This document shows, piece after piece, positions 42,517-51,922 of a DNA stretch of 64,000 nt. Each line of letters starts with the position of its first letter. Within the stretch, counting starts at the first letter, position 1. The translations under genes were made by a program, and so were the position numbers. This DNA is from Burkholderiaceae bacterium. Lineage in GTDB: Bacteria; Pseudomonadota; Gammaproteobacteria; Burkholderiales; Burkholderiaceae_C. The stretch spans positions 1-64,000 of the forward strand of contig JAMLIT010000019.1 in NCBI GenBank assembly GCA_023954035.1, read 5' to 3'. The notes below the pieces were generated by a model. That model searched no databases. It was not told the DNA's origin and was given only the letters and a program-made list of their open reading frames with translations.

Positions 42517-44252
42517 GCGCCACCGCCCGGCAACAGGGCGGCCAGGGTCTGCAAGGTATCTGCCTCGGCCACCGGCTTGTCCTTGCGCCAGCGCAGCATG
42601 CGCGGAAAGCGCACCGCAATACCGCTCTTGTGGCGCGGGCTGCGCGCGATGCCTTCGAAGCCCAGCTCGAAGACCTGTGTGGCTTGCACGCTGCGCACGG
42701 GGCCAAAACTCTCGCGCGTGGTCTTGCGCACGATGGCGTCCACCTGCGCTATCTCGGCATCCGTCAAGCCCGAATACGCCTTGGCAAACGGCACCAGGGT
42801 GCGTTCGGCATCGCCCTCAGGCGCAGACCAGACGGCAAAGGTGTAGTCCGTGTACAGGCTGGCGCGCCGGCCGTGGCCGCGCTGCGCGTAGATCAGCACC
42901 GCGTCCACGCTCATGGGGTCGATCTTCCATTTCCACCAGGCGCCCCGCAAGGTGCCGGGGGCAGCCCCGCGCCGGGGCACGAGCTGCACCTGGGTGCGGC
43001 CCACGCCGTAGGGCGCGTCGCGGTGCTTGAGCATGAAGCCTTCGGTGCCCAGCGCGCGCGACGCTTCGCGCTGCGCCGCCAGCGCGGGCCAATCCGCACC
43101 GCTAAGCAAAGGGCTCAAGCGCAGCGCAGGGTGGAGCGCCGCGCCCGCCAGCATGGCCTCGAGCCGCGCGCGGCGTGCGTGCTGAGGCTGGCCGCGCAGG
43201 TCGGTGCCGCCTGCCTCCAGCAGGTCGTAGGCGATGAGGACCACGGGCACCTCACGCAGCAGCTTGGCGCCCAGGGTTTTTCTGCCAATGCGGCGCTGCA
43301 GCTGCGCAAACGGGCGCAGTCCGGCCGCGATGTCGCCCTCTGCTGCAGCGCCGGGCGCGGCGCTTTCGCGCCAGACGACGATCTCTCCATCCAGCACCGT
43401 GCCCTCGGGCAGCGCCAACGCTGCCTGCGCGAGTTCCGGAAAGCGGTCGGTGACCAGGTCTTCGCCGCGCGACCAGATCCACACCGCGCCGGCGCGGCGG
43501 ACGACCTGCGCGCGAATCCCGTCCCACTTCCACTCGATCTGCCAGTCTTGCGGCGGGCCCAGCGCGGCGGGCATCGCGTCCAGCGCGCCGCTCCAGGGGT
43601 GCGCCAAAAAGAAGGGGTAGGGCTGGCCGCTGGTCTCCAGCGTGCTGGCGTCGGCCGCCTCGTCCACCGGGGCGATCAGCGCAGCGTAGTCGTCGGCGCC
43701 AGGCAGCCTGCCGATCTGCGTGTAGCCCATCAAGCGGTGTGCGATGCGCTTGGCGTCCACGCCACTGAGCTGCGCAAGCGCCTGCGTCGCCTGCAGGCGC
43801 GAGACGCCCACGCGCAAGTTGCCGGTGATGAGTTTGAAATACACCAGCCGCTCTTCGGGCGCCAACTCGCTCCACTGCTGGCGCAGGCGGGCGTCGCTTT
43901 CCTCGGACGGCAGGCCGCGCAGCGGCAGCAGCTCGGCCATCCATTCGGCCAGGCTGCGCGCGACGCTTTGCTGGGGCGCAGGCAGCAGCAGGGCGATGGT
44001 CTCGGCCAGGTCGCCCACCGCTTCGTAGCACTCGTCGAACAACCATTCGGGCAGGTCGGCGGCCTCGCGCGCGCGCTGGCGCAGGCGCGCCGTCGGCACG
44101 ATCTGCCGGGGCTTGCCGCCGGCCAGGAAATACACGGCCCAGGCCGCGTCGGCGGCGGGTGCCTGGCGCAGGTAGGCCGCCAGGGCGCTCTGCTTGGCCG
44201 AGGACGCAGTGCTGGCGTCCAGGGCGGCGTACAGCGCGGCAAAGGCCTTCAT
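42513..44252 (-). CDS. ligB: ATP-dependent DNA ligase LigB-type
   Basis: A 579-residue ligase. An N-terminal DNA-binding domain ([19 protein letters not shown]) is followed by the adenylation site [10 protein letters not shown] with the catalytic Lys, motif III ([10 protein letters not shown]), motif IV ([16 protein letters not shown]), motif V (WWKWKIDP) and a C-terminal OB fold. This architecture is that of the ligase paired with Lhr-Core, Exo and MPE, not of the Ku-linked LigD. It overlaps both neighbours by four bases. Confidence 0.93.
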   Translation of the reverse strand: MKAFAALYAALDASTASSAKQSALAAYLRQAPAADAAWAVYFLAGGKPRQIVPTARLRQRAREAADLPEWLFDECYEAVGDLAETIALLLPAPQQSVARSLAEWMAELLPLRGLPSEESDARLRQQWSELAPEERLVYFKLITGNLRVGVSRLQATQALAQLSGVDAKRIAHRLMGYTQIGRLPGADDYAALIAPVDEAADASTLETSGQPYPFFLAHPWSGALDAMPAALGPPQDWQIEWKWDGIRAQVVRRAGAVWIWSRGEDLVTDRFPELAQAALALPEGTVLDGEIVVWRESAAPGAAAEGDIAAGLRPFAQLQRRIGRKTLGAKLLREVPVVLIAYDLLEAGGTDLRGQPQHARRARLEAMLAGAALHPALRLSPLLSGADWPALAAQREASRALGTEGFMLKHRDAPYGVGRTQVQLVPRRGAAPGTLRGAWWKWKIDPMSVDAVLIYAQRGHGRRASLYTDYTFAVWSAPEGDAERTLVPFAKAYSGLTDAEIAQVDAIVRKTTRESFGPVRSVQATQVFELGFEGIARSPRHKSGIAVRFPRMLRWRKDKPVAEADTLQTLAALLPGGGA

Positions 44253-45322
44253 GCGGCCGCCCCGTCGGGCGTGGCGCCGGGTCCGGGCGGGTCTTGCGCG
44301 TCGCTTGCGGTGCCGGCCGGCATCTCGTCATCTTCTTGCCCGTATTCGGTGGCGAATACGCGGGCGTTCAGGCCGCTTTCCTGCAGCCAGCGCACCAGCG
44401 TCGCCGTCTGGCCGTGCGTGACAACGACGTGCTCGGCGCCCGTGGCGGCAATGGCGCGCTGCAGGCCGGGCCAGTCAGCGTGGTCGCTCATGACAAAGCC
44501 GCGGTCCACGCCGCGCCGCCGCCGTGCACCGCGCACCTGCATCCAGCCGCTGGCAAAGGCGTCGGAATGCGCGCCAAAGCGGCGCAGCCACGGGCTGCCC
44601 GCGGCCGACGGCGGCGCAACCACCAGTGCCCGCGCCAGATCCGCCTTGCTCAGCGGTCCGTCCTGCACGCGCACCGTGGGAGGCAGGGCGACGCCAGCGG
44701 CGCGGTACACGGCATTGAGCGACTCCACCGCGCCGTGCACCACGATGGGCCCGGTGCCGGCATCGACGCCGTGCAGGATCCGCTGCGCCTTGCCAAACGC
44801 ATAGGCGTACACCACACTGGGCCGCCCGACCGCAGCGTTGGCTTGCCACCAGGCGTTGATGTCGGCGCTCAGCTGCGCCGGCGCCGGCCAGCGGTAGATC
44901 GGCAGGGCAAAGGTCGACTCGGTTATGAAGGTATGGCAGCGCAGCGGCTCGAACGGTGGGCAGGTGCCGTCGGCGTCGAGCTTGTAGTCGCCCGACGCCA
45001 CCCAGACCTCGCCGCCATGCTCGAGCCGCACCTGGGCCGAGCCCAGCACGTGGCCGGCTGGGTGCAGCGACAGGCGCACGCCGCGGTGGTCGATGGCCTC
45101 CCCGTACGCCAGCGTCTGCAGCGCGATGTCATTGCCCAGCCGCGCCCGCAGCGTGCCGGCGCTGTCGCGGTGCGCCAGGTAGGCGCCGCAGCCGCGGCGC
45201 GCATGGTCGGCATGAGCGTGCGTGACCACGCAGCGCGCCACCGGCCGCCAGGCGTCGATGTAGAAGTCGCCCGGCGGGCAGTACAGGCCTTCGGGGGTGG
45301 AGACGATGAGATCGCTGGGCAT
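44249..45322 (-). CDS. Ligase-associated DNA exonuclease, metallo-beta-lactamase fold
   Basis: A 357-residue beta-CASP type nuclease. The metal motif THAHADHAR is at about residues 35-43, with further ligands in HPAGHVLGSAQV and ASGDYKLD and late His in MSDHADWPG and THGQ. The first gene of the operon. The ATG at 45322 (MPSDLIVST) is preferred to a TTG three codons upstream. The C-terminal tail is Pro/Gly-rich and overlaps ligB by ATGA. Confidence 0.9.
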   Translation of the reverse strand: MPSDLIVSTPEGLYCPPGDFYIDAWRPVARCVVTHAHADHARRGCGAYLAHRDSAGTLRARLGNDIALQTLAYGEAIDHRGVRLSLHPAGHVLGSAQVRLEHGGEVWVASGDYKLDADGTCPPFEPLRCHTFITESTFALPIYRWPAPAQLSADINAWWQANAAVGRPSVVYAYAFGKAQRILHGVDAGTGPIVVHGAVESLNAVYRAAGVALPPTVRVQDGPLSKADLARALVVAPPSAAGSPWLRRFGAHSDAFASGWMQVRGARRRRGVDRGFVMSDHADWPGLQRAIAATGAEHVVVTHGQTATLVRWLQESGLNARVFATEYGQEDDEMPAGTASDAQDPPGPGATPDGAAA

Positions 45323-45739
45323 GCCGGGCAAAGAGCGTCAAGAGGGGCGCAGTTACGGATGCACCGCCGCCGCCTCACGGGCGGTGCATTCTGGTTCGCT
45401 CGATGCTACGCAGCGCCTGCGCCGCGCGTGTCGGCCCAGCGGCCCAGGGCGCGTCAGACGTGGCGCAGCGCTCGGCCTCGCAGCGAAGCGCCACGGCGAG
45501 GAAGTGGCGAAATTTTATGGAAAATTGGGCTCCAGCGCTTATCCATAAAGCGCTTGCAGCTATCAATACGGTAGTGATGGCGGGGCCCCGCGTTTCCGTC
45601 GCCTGCGCCTGCCCCTGGCTGCGGCCTCCGCCCTTGGGCGACACATTCGGCAAGCGCCGTCCTACAGGCCACGCCGGCCGGCGTTTCTACGATCGCGTCT
45701 CTCCCTTCTTTCTCCATCACGCAGACCGTCTTTGCCGCC
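45323..45739. other. 417-base divergent gap between the repair operon and the GT2 operon
   Basis: It holds a strong stem-loop at 45359-45389 with perfect 10-base arms ATGCACCGCC and GGCGGTGCAT, on the leader side of the exonuclease gene, and repeat copy F. No other gene, operator or clear -35/-10 pair was recognised. Confidence 0.5.
45511..45567. repeat. Dispersed TAGCT/GCGCTTAT repeat, copy F
   Basis: Reads GGAAAATTGGGCTCC, AGCGCTTATCCATAAAGCGC, then TTGCAGCTATCAAT. The central inverted pair is nearly perfect. It lies about 170 bases before the glycosyltransferase start. Confidence 0.85.
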
Positions 45740-46435
45740 ATGATCGCCATCGTCGTTCCGGCCCACAACGAATCGCAGCGCATTGGCCGCTGCCTTTCTT
45801 CGCTGCAGCAGGCCGCCCGGTGCCCGCGGCTTGGCGCGGAGCCGGTGCGCATCTTTGTCGTCGCCGATGCCTGCACCGACGCCACGGCACGCATCGCCGA
45901 GCAGCAGGGGGCCGAGGTTCTGCCCTGCCAGGCGCGCAGCGTCGGCGTCGCGCGGGCGCTGGGCGCCAATGCGGCGCTCGCTGCCGGCGCGCGCTGGCTG
46001 GCCTTCACCGACGCCGACAGCGTGGTGGCCGAGGACTGGATCGCGCAGCAGCTGGCCCAGGGATGCGACGCCGTGTGCGGCACGGTGCAGGTGGACAACT
46101 GGCGCGCCTGGGGCCGGCTGCGCAGCGCCATGCGCGCGCATTTCGCCAAGACCTATGTCGACGCCGACGGCCACCGCCACATCCACGGCGCCAACCTCGG
46201 TGTCAGCGCAGTGGCCTACCGTCGGGCCGGGGGTTTCGCTGCGCTCGCCAGCAGCGAAGACGTGGCCCTGGTGCAGGCGCTGCAAGACAGCGGTGCCCGC
46301 ATTGCCTGGAGCGCCGCGCCCCGGGTGCGCACCAGCGCGCGCAAGCGCTACCGCGCTCCCGGGGGCTTTGGCGCCACGCTGGCGCAAGTGGCCCGGCAGA
46401 GCGCGCCGCTCGGCCCCGTGGCGGCGCAGCCATGA
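45740..46435 (+). CDS. Glycosyltransferase family 2
   Basis: A 231-residue GT-A fold glycosyltransferase. MIAIVVPAHNESQRIGRCLSS is the nucleotide-sugar-binding start, VVADACTDATA the second strand, and FTDADS holds the metal-binding DxD. ANLGVSAVAYRRAGGF and SEDVAL complete the acceptor-side motifs. It has no membrane segments. It is the first gene of a tight operon; its stop overlaps the next ATG as ATGA. Donor and acceptor are unknown. Confidence 0.9.
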   Translation: MIAIVVPAHNESQRIGRCLSSLQQAARCPRLGAEPVRIFVVADACTDATARIAEQQGAEVLPCQARSVGVARALGANAALAAGARWLAFTDADSVVAEDWIAQQLAQGCDAVCGTVQVDNWRAWGRLRSAMRAHFAKTYVDADGHRHIHGANLGVSAVAYRRAGGFAALASSEDVALVQALQDSGARIAWSAAPRVRTSARKRYRAPGGFGATLAQVARQSAPLGPVAAQP

Positions 46436-47493
46436 CGGTGGCCGCGCTTGCCGACCCCGCCGCAGCGCTTGCGCAGGTGCTGCAGGACTGCGCGGGCGCG
46501 CCGCCCGTGGAATGCTGGCGCCGCCTGGCCCAGGCCGCTGGGAGCCAGGCCCCGCTCAGCGCCTGGCCGCAGCCCGGCGGCGGCGCCACGCTGGCGCGCT
46601 GGCGCGCACTGGTGGCCGTGGCGCGGCACGACCTTTCACTCGCCAAACTGGTCGAAGGCCATACCGACGCACTGGCCATCCTGCGCGAGCTGGGCTGCGC
46701 GGACGTGGCCGAAGAAGGCACGCTGTGGAGCACCTGGGCGGCCGAGAGCCCGGGCAGCCGCGTGCTCGCCGAGCCCGTGGAGGGCTCGGGCGGGCGCGCA
46801 GTGCGCCTCTCGGGCACCAAGGCCTGGTGCTCGGGCGCCGAAGCCGCAAGCCATGCGCTGCTCACGGCCTGGCTGCCAGATGGCACGGGCCCGCAGCTGG
46901 TGGCGGTGGCGCTGGCCCAGCCAGGGGTCGGCATTTCCACGCAGGCCTGGCGCGCCGTGGGCATGGCCGACAGCGCCAGCGCCGACGTTCGCTTTGACGC
47001 CGTTCCCGCCACGCCCATCGGCGCACCCGGCGAGTACCTGGCGCGCCCGGGCTTCTGGCAGGGCGGCGCCGGCATCGCAGCCTGTTGGCTGGGCGGTGCG
47101 CAGGCGTTGGGGCACAGCCTGCACGAGGCCCTGGCGCAGATGCCGGCGGCCGGGCGCACGCCGTTTCGCCTGGCAGCCCTGGGGCGCGTGGACGTGGCCT
47201 TGTCGGGCACGGCGGCGCTGCTGCGCGAGGCCGCGCAGTGGATCGACGCCCACCCGCTGGAGGACGCCAGCCTGGTCGCGCTGCGCGTGCGCCAGTCGGC
47301 CGAATCGACCGCCCGCCGCGTGCTCGACGACGTGGGCCGCGCCCTGGGCGCCACGCCGTTTTGCCGGGACGCGCGCTTTGCCCGCACGGCGGCCGACCTG
47401 CCGGTGTTCATCCGCCAAAGCCATGCCGAGCGCGACGACGCCGCCATGGGCGAGCGCCTGCTGGCCGGCCCGCCCCGGGCCTGGGGCTTGTGA
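46432..47493 (+). CDS. Acyl-CoA dehydrogenase-like flavoprotein
   Basis: A 353-residue protein with the acyl-CoA dehydrogenase middle and C-terminal domains: RAVRLSGTKAWCSGAEAASHALLTAW (flavin strand region), GISTQAWRAVGMADSASADVRFDAVP, and a helical C-terminal part with LRVRQSAESTARRVLDDVGRALGATPFC. It is shorter than usual (about 380-400) and the normal catalytic Glu is not obvious. Its place between a glycosyltransferase and a deacetylase suggests a small-molecule or glycolipid role, not beta-oxidation. Confidence 0.8.
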   Translation: MTVAALADPAAALAQVLQDCAGAPPVECWRRLAQAAGSQAPLSAWPQPGGGATLARWRALVAVARHDLSLAKLVEGHTDALAILRELGCADVAEEGTLWSTWAAESPGSRVLAEPVEGSGGRAVRLSGTKAWCSGAEAASHALLTAWLPDGTGPQLVAVALAQPGVGISTQAWRAVGMADSASADVRFDAVPATPIGAPGEYLARPGFWQGGAGIAACWLGGAQALGHSLHEALAQMPAAGRTPFRLAALGRVDVALSGTAALLREAAQWIDAHPLEDASLVALRVRQSAESTARRVLDDVGRALGATPFCRDARFARTAADLPVFIRQSHAERDDAAMGERLLAGPPRAWGL

Positions 47494-47494
47494 C

Positions 47495-48301
47495 ATGCAC
47501 GTCGCCGCGGTACACGCAGCGCCGGCGCGCGAACACGCCGCGTCGCGCCACATTGGCCCGCCGGCGCTCGCGCCGGACTTCTGGCCCGCATGGCTTGCTG
47601 CGCAGGGCCACCGGCTGCAGGGCGGCGGCGCGGACGCCCTGGCGCCTGCCACGCGCCTGGTGGTCGTTGCGCCGCACCCCGACGACGAGCTGCTGATGGC
47701 CGCCGGCCTGGTGCAGCAGCACCTGCAGCGCGGCGGCGCACTGTGCATCGTCAGCGTCACCGACGGCGAAGCCTGCTTTGGCGAAGCCCTGGGCGGGGTC
47801 AAGGACGACGCCAAGCGCGAACTGGCCGCGCAGCGCCGCGCCGAGCACGCCGCAGGCCTGCAGGCGCTGGGCGCGGGCACCGCGCCAGTGCACCGCCTGG
47901 GCCTGGCCGATGGCCGCGTGGCGGCTGAGCAGCAGCGGCTGGAGCGGCGCCTGCGCGCCCTGCTGCAGCCTGGCGACACCGTGGTGAGCACCTGGCGGCT
48001 GGACGGCCACCCCGACCACGACGCCACCGGCCGCGCAGCCGCCGCCGCCTGTGCCCGCCAGGGCGCGCGACTGCTCGAAGCGCCGGTGTGGATGTGGCAT
48101 TGGGCGCGCCCCGCGCACCCCGCCATCGCGTGGCAGCGGCTGCGGTGCCTGGGCCTGCAGCCAGGCGAATGCCAGCGCAAATGGCGGGCGCTGCAATGCC
48201 ACGCCTCGCAACTGGCGCCCCGGCCTGGCGCACAGGCGGTGGTCGACGACAGCCTGCAGCAGCGCGCCCGCTGGCCTTTCGAATGTTTTTTTGTGGCATG
48301 A
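47495..48301 (+). CDS. PIG-L family deacetylase
   Basis: A 268-residue zinc hydrolase of the LmbE/PIG-L/BshB family, which removes acetyl groups from N-acetylglucosamine derivatives. The zinc motif APHPDDELL has His61, Asp63 and Asp64; the second part is in LDGHPDHDATGRAAA. An extra N-terminal stretch of about 50 residues precedes the domain. It starts two bases after the dehydrogenase stop and overlaps the methyltransferase by ATGA. Confidence 0.9.
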   Translation: MHVAAVHAAPAREHAASRHIGPPALAPDFWPAWLAAQGHRLQGGGADALAPATRLVVVAPHPDDELLMAAGLVQQHLQRGGALCIVSVTDGEACFGEALGGVKDDAKRELAAQRRAEHAAGLQALGAGTAPVHRLGLADGRVAAEQQRLERRLRALLQPGDTVVSTWRLDGHPDHDATGRAAAAACARQGARLLEAPVWMWHWARPAHPAIAWQRLRCLGLQPGECQRKWRALQCHASQLAPRPGAQAVVDDSLQQRARWPFECFFVA

Positions 48302-48915
48302 ACGGCGCCCGTACTTCCCCCCACGAGCGCGCGCATTTCGACGCGCTCTACGCCTCCAGCGACGACCCCTGGCACTTGCGGGCCAGCTGGTACGAGCAGC
48401 GCAAGCGAGGCCTGCTTCTGGCCAGCCTGCCCGAGTCCCGCTATGCCTGGGCCTACGAGCCGGCCTGCGCGGGCGGGGAGCTGACGCGCTCGCTCGCGCG
48501 GCGCTGCAAACGGCTGCTGGCCAGCGATGGCAGCGAGGCCGCGGTCGCGCTGGCGCGCCGCCGCCTGGCCGACATGGGCCAGGTGCAGGTGCGCCAGGCC
48601 TGGCTGCCCGACGAGTGGCCGGAGGGCCGTTTCGACCTGATCGTGCTCAGCGAATTCCTGTATTACCTCCGCCCGCAGGCCATCGCGCAGGTCGCGCAGC
48701 AGGCGCGCGCCGCCTTGTTGCCGGGGGGCACCGTGGTCGCTTGCCACTGGCGCGCGCCAATCGCCGGTTGCGCCCTGGGAGGCGACGCGGTGCACCGGCA
48801 GTTGCGCGCCGACCTGGCCCTGCCGCAGGCGCTGTCCTGCGTGGATGCGGACTTTTGCCTCGACCTGTGGCAGGACCAGCTCCAGAGCGTTGCGCAGCGC
48901 GACGGGCGCCGCTGA
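48298..48915 (+). CDS. NodS-like SAM-dependent methyltransferase
   Basis: A 205-residue methyltransferase. HFDALYASSDDPWHLRASWYEQRKRGLLLASLP is the characteristic N-terminus of the NodS-type family, followed by a SAM loop variant (AYEPACAGGELTRSLA) and FDLIVLSEFLYYL. NodS methylates the free amine exposed by a deacetylase on a chitin-like oligosaccharide, so the neighbouring PIG-L protein could supply its substrate. Last gene of the operon. Confidence 0.85.
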   Translation: MNGARTSPHERAHFDALYASSDDPWHLRASWYEQRKRGLLLASLPESRYAWAYEPACAGGELTRSLARRCKRLLASDGSEAAVALARRRLADMGQVQVRQAWLPDEWPEGRFDLIVLSEFLYYLRPQAIAQVAQQARAALLPGGTVVACHWRAPIAGCALGGDAVHRQLRADLALPQALSCVDADFCLDLWQDQLQSVAQRDGRR

Positions 48916-48948
48916 TCTGCGCGCCGCTTGAGGCCGCAGCCGGTGCGT

Positions 48949-51096
48949 CTATCGGTCGGTCTTGGGCGGCGGTGGCGCCGGCGCGGCCACAGGGGCCGGC
49001 GGGTGCTCTGCAGCCCAGGCCTGCGTCCAGCCGGGAAACGCCTCCGCCGGCATGGGCCTGGCAATGCCGTAGCCTTGCGCCAGCTCGCAGCCGAGCGAGA
49101 GCAGCACCTTCCCATGCGCCATGGTTTCCACGCCTTCGGCGATGACTTCGCGCCGGAACGCCTTGGCCAGGCCGATGACGCCTTGCACGATGGCCAGGTC
49201 GTCGGCGTCGCTCAGGATGTCGCGCACGAAGCTCTGGTCGATCTTGATCACTTCGGCCGGCAGGCGGCGCATGTAGGTCAGCGAGGAAAAGCCGGTGCCA
49301 AAGTCGTCCAGCGCAAAGCGCACGCCCAGCGCCTGGCAGCGCCGCATCAGCTCGGAGACCTGGGTCATGTCTTCGAGTGCGCTGCTTTCCAGGATTTCCA
49401 GCTCCAGACAGTCGGGCGCCACGTCCGTCTGGGCGGCCAGCAGGGCTTGCAGGCGCTGCGCAAATCCCGGATCGAGCAGATGGCGCGCTCCGACGTTGAC
49501 GCTGACGTTGATCTGCAGGCCGGCCGCATGCCAGTGCGACATCTGTCGCAAGGCGCTGGCAATGACCCATTCGCCGATGACGGTGCTGAGCACGTGGTTC
49601 TCGATGACGGGCAGGAACTGCCCTGGCGGGACCAGGCCGCGCTCGGGGTGCTGCCAGCGGATCAGGGCCTCCGCGCCCACGACCTCGCCGGTCCTGAGGT
49701 TGACCTTGGGCTGGTAGTGCAGCACGAACTGGTCCTGCTCGTGCGCTGCGCGGATGTCCGCCAGGTTCTGGCGCTGGCTGGCCTGGGCTGCGTCGTGGGC
49801 CACGTCGAACATGGCCATGCGGTTCTTGCCCGCCTGCTTGGCCTGGTACATCGCATGGTCGGCGTGGCGCAGCAACTGCTCGGCGTCGGCATAGTCGCGC
49901 GGATACAGCGTGACGCCAATGCTGGCCGAGACCTGCAGCGTCTGCCGGCCCAATGCCACGGGTTTGGCCGCCGCGCTCAACAGGCGCTCGAGAATCGGCT
50001 GGTGGTCCTCGCTGCCTTCGAGGTCGACCAGCACGGCGACGAACTCGTCGCCGCCAATGCGCGCCAGCGTATCGCCCTCGCGCAAGGCCTCGCCCATGCG
50101 GCGCGAGAGCGCGATCAGCAACTGGTCGCCCACCGCATGGCCGTGCTGGTCGTTGACCGCCTTGAAGCCATCGAGGTCCAGAAACGCGACGGCAAGCGAG
50201 GACGAGCGCCGCTGGCAGTGCACCATGAACTGGCGCAGGCGGTCGAACAGCCGCACACGGTTGGGCAGCCCGGTGAGCACGTCGTAGTGCGCAATGCTCT
50301 CGAGCTGGCGCTCGGTGTCGCGCTCGGACGTCACGTCGGTGAACACGGCCACGTAGTGCTGCAGCACGCCCTGGGCGTTGCGCACCGCGCTGATGGTGAT
50401 CACTTCGAGGAACAGCGAGCCATCCTTGCGCCGGTTCCAGATCTCGCCCGACCAGTGGCCGCGGGTGGAAATCGCTTTCCACATGGCCGCATAGAACTCG
50501 GGCGATTGCCGGCCCGACTGCAGGATGCGCGGGTTGCGCCCGATGATTTCCTCGCGCGAGTAACCGGTGATGCGCGTGAAGGCTTCGTTGACGTCGATGA
50601 TTTTCCCGGCCGGGTCGGTGATGCTGATGCCTTCGCGTGCATGCGTGAACACGCTGGCCGCCACCTGCAGGTTGTCCTGTCTGCGCTGGGTGTCCGGGCA
50701 TTCCTGGTAGCTGCCCACCAGGCCGCGCGCCAGACCCTGGGGCGAGCGCCCCTGCACCGTGGCCCGGAAGACGCAGCACAGCCACTGGCCGTCGCGGCGG
50801 CGCAGACGGTAGTCGATCCGGTAGTCGTCGCGCTCACCGCGCAGGCATTGCTGCCAGTGCTCCTTCTGGCGCGCGGCGTCGTCGGGGTGCACCAGCGCTT
50901 CCCAGGCCGGACGCGACAGGCGCAGCGGCTCGGTCGGCTCGGCGCCAAGCAACTCCAGCAGGTAGGCGTCAAAGGAGACTTCGCCGCGCTCGAAATCCAC
51001 GGCCCATGCGCCCATGCCGGCCAGGCGCAGCACAGAGCCCAGCTGCGAGGCCAGTGCGGCAGTGGCGGGAGACTCCCGTGGCGGCGTGACGGACAT
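48949..51096 (-). CDS. PAS-PAS-GGDEF-EAL cyclic-di-GMP protein
   Basis: A 715-residue cytoplasmic signalling protein with no membrane segments. PAS domains occupy about residues 20-130 and 140-265, GGDEF about 280-435, EAL about 450-690. The cyclase site RIGGDEF is intact, with REGD at the inhibitory I-site position. The phosphodiesterase site has GAEALIRW, ENHV, DDFGTG and EGVE, so it too appears competent. A Pro/Ala-rich tail ends the protein. It converges on the GT2 operon with 33 bases between. Confidence 0.93.
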   Translation of the reverse strand: MSVTPPRESPATAALASQLGSVLRLAGMGAWAVDFERGEVSFDAYLLELLGAEPTEPLRLSRPAWEALVHPDDAARQKEHWQQCLRGERDDYRIDYRLRRRDGQWLCCVFRATVQGRSPQGLARGLVGSYQECPDTQRRQDNLQVAASVFTHAREGISITDPAGKIIDVNEAFTRITGYSREEIIGRNPRILQSGRQSPEFYAAMWKAISTRGHWSGEIWNRRKDGSLFLEVITISAVRNAQGVLQHYVAVFTDVTSERDTERQLESIAHYDVLTGLPNRVRLFDRLRQFMVHCQRRSSSLAVAFLDLDGFKAVNDQHGHAVGDQLLIALSRRMGEALREGDTLARIGGDEFVAVLVDLEGSEDHQPILERLLSAAAKPVALGRQTLQVSASIGVTLYPRDYADAEQLLRHADHAMYQAKQAGKNRMAMFDVAHDAAQASQRQNLADIRAAHEQDQFVLHYQPKVNLRTGEVVGAEALIRWQHPERGLVPPGQFLPVIENHVLSTVIGEWVIASALRQMSHWHAAGLQINVSVNVGARHLLDPGFAQRLQALLAAQTDVAPDCLELEILESSALEDMTQVSELMRRCQALGVRFALDDFGTGFSSLTYMRRLPAEVIKIDQSFVRDILSDADDLAIVQGVIGLAKAFRREVIAEGVETMAHGKVLLSLGCELAQGYGIARPMPAEAFPGWTQAWAAEHPPAPVAAPAPPPPKTDR

Positions 51097-51181
51097 CAAG
51101 AATGGGCGGAGTTAAGGCATGGTCCCATGCCGGCCCGCCAGTGTAAAGCGGGGCCCGCAAACTTTCTCATGATGTTGCACC

Positions 51182-51874
51182 TCAGCCCACACAGCGGGCC
51201 AGCAGCGCCAGGCTGCGTTCGCGCGCGGTCTGCGCCGCGGCCTCGTCGTAGGATGCCCGCTGGTCGCAGTTGAAGCCATGGCCGGCGTCGTACAGTTGGA
51301 CCTGCACCTCGGGGTGGGCGCGGGCAAATGCCTGCACGCTGGGCTGGGAGATGTGGGCGTCGTGCGCGCCGAAATGCGCCAGCACCGGGCAGCGCGGGGT
51401 GCGAGCGACCTCCTGCGCGCTGGTCATGCCACCGCCGTAGTAGCAGACCACGGCGGCCAGTCCCTGCAGTTCGCAGGCGGCGCGCCAGGCCAGCAGCCCG
51501 CCCCAGCAAAAACCGACCAGGCCCACCTTGCCGCCGCACAGCGCCGCGGCGTGGTCGATGGCGGCCTGGATGTCGCCCAGAACCCATGCCTCGGGCAGGC
51601 GTTCGACGGCCGCCTTGAGCTTGCGCCCCTGGGCCACGTCCTCGTCGCCGTAGCCCAGCGCAACGCCGGCCTGCACCCGGGCAAAGGTGTCGGGCGCCAC
51701 CGCGGCATAACCGCGCGCGGCAAACCGCGCGGTGACGGCGCGAATGTGGGCGTTGACGCCGAAGATCTCGGGCAGCACCACCATGCCGCCGCGCGGCGCG
51801 CCCTCGGGGCGCACGCACCAGGCGGGGCAGACAAAGCCGTCGGCAGATTGGAGAAGGGCGCAAGACTCGGTCAT
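51182..51874 (-). CDS. Dienelactone hydrolase family protein
   Basis: A 230-residue alpha/beta hydrolase. The catalytic triad of dienelactone hydrolase is visible: Cys in GFCWGG, Asp in GAHDAHIS and His in [34 protein letters not shown] is the family start. There are no chlorocatechol genes beside it, so the substrate may be another lactone or ester. It follows the amidohydrolase on the same strand. Confidence 0.9.
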   Translation of the reverse strand: MTESCALLQSADGFVCPAWCVRPEGAPRGGMVVLPEIFGVNAHIRAVTARFAARGYAAVAPDTFARVQAGVALGYGDEDVAQGRKLKAAVERLPEAWVLGDIQAAIDHAAALCGGKVGLVGFCWGGLLAWRAACELQGLAAVVCYYGGGMTSAQEVARTPRCPVLAHFGAHDAHISQPSVQAFARAHPEVQVQLYDAGHGFNCDQRASYDEAAAQTARERSLALLARCVG

Positions 51875-51922
51875 TCATGGTCTCCAGAAAAGTGAGGAAC
51901 AGGCTGATGCGTGGAACAGGGC

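Noticed and set aside
46636..48795. Minus-strand open frame of about 719 codons across the GT2 operon
   Set aside because: Arg/Ala-rich shadow of three well-identified plus-strand genes; no motif or ribosome binding site.
51096..51922. Apparent fusion of the amidohydrolase with a downstream protein
   Set aside because: This is the main amidohydrolase frame reading on, out of frame, through the dienelactone hydrolase gene after a frameshift; no fusion domain exists.
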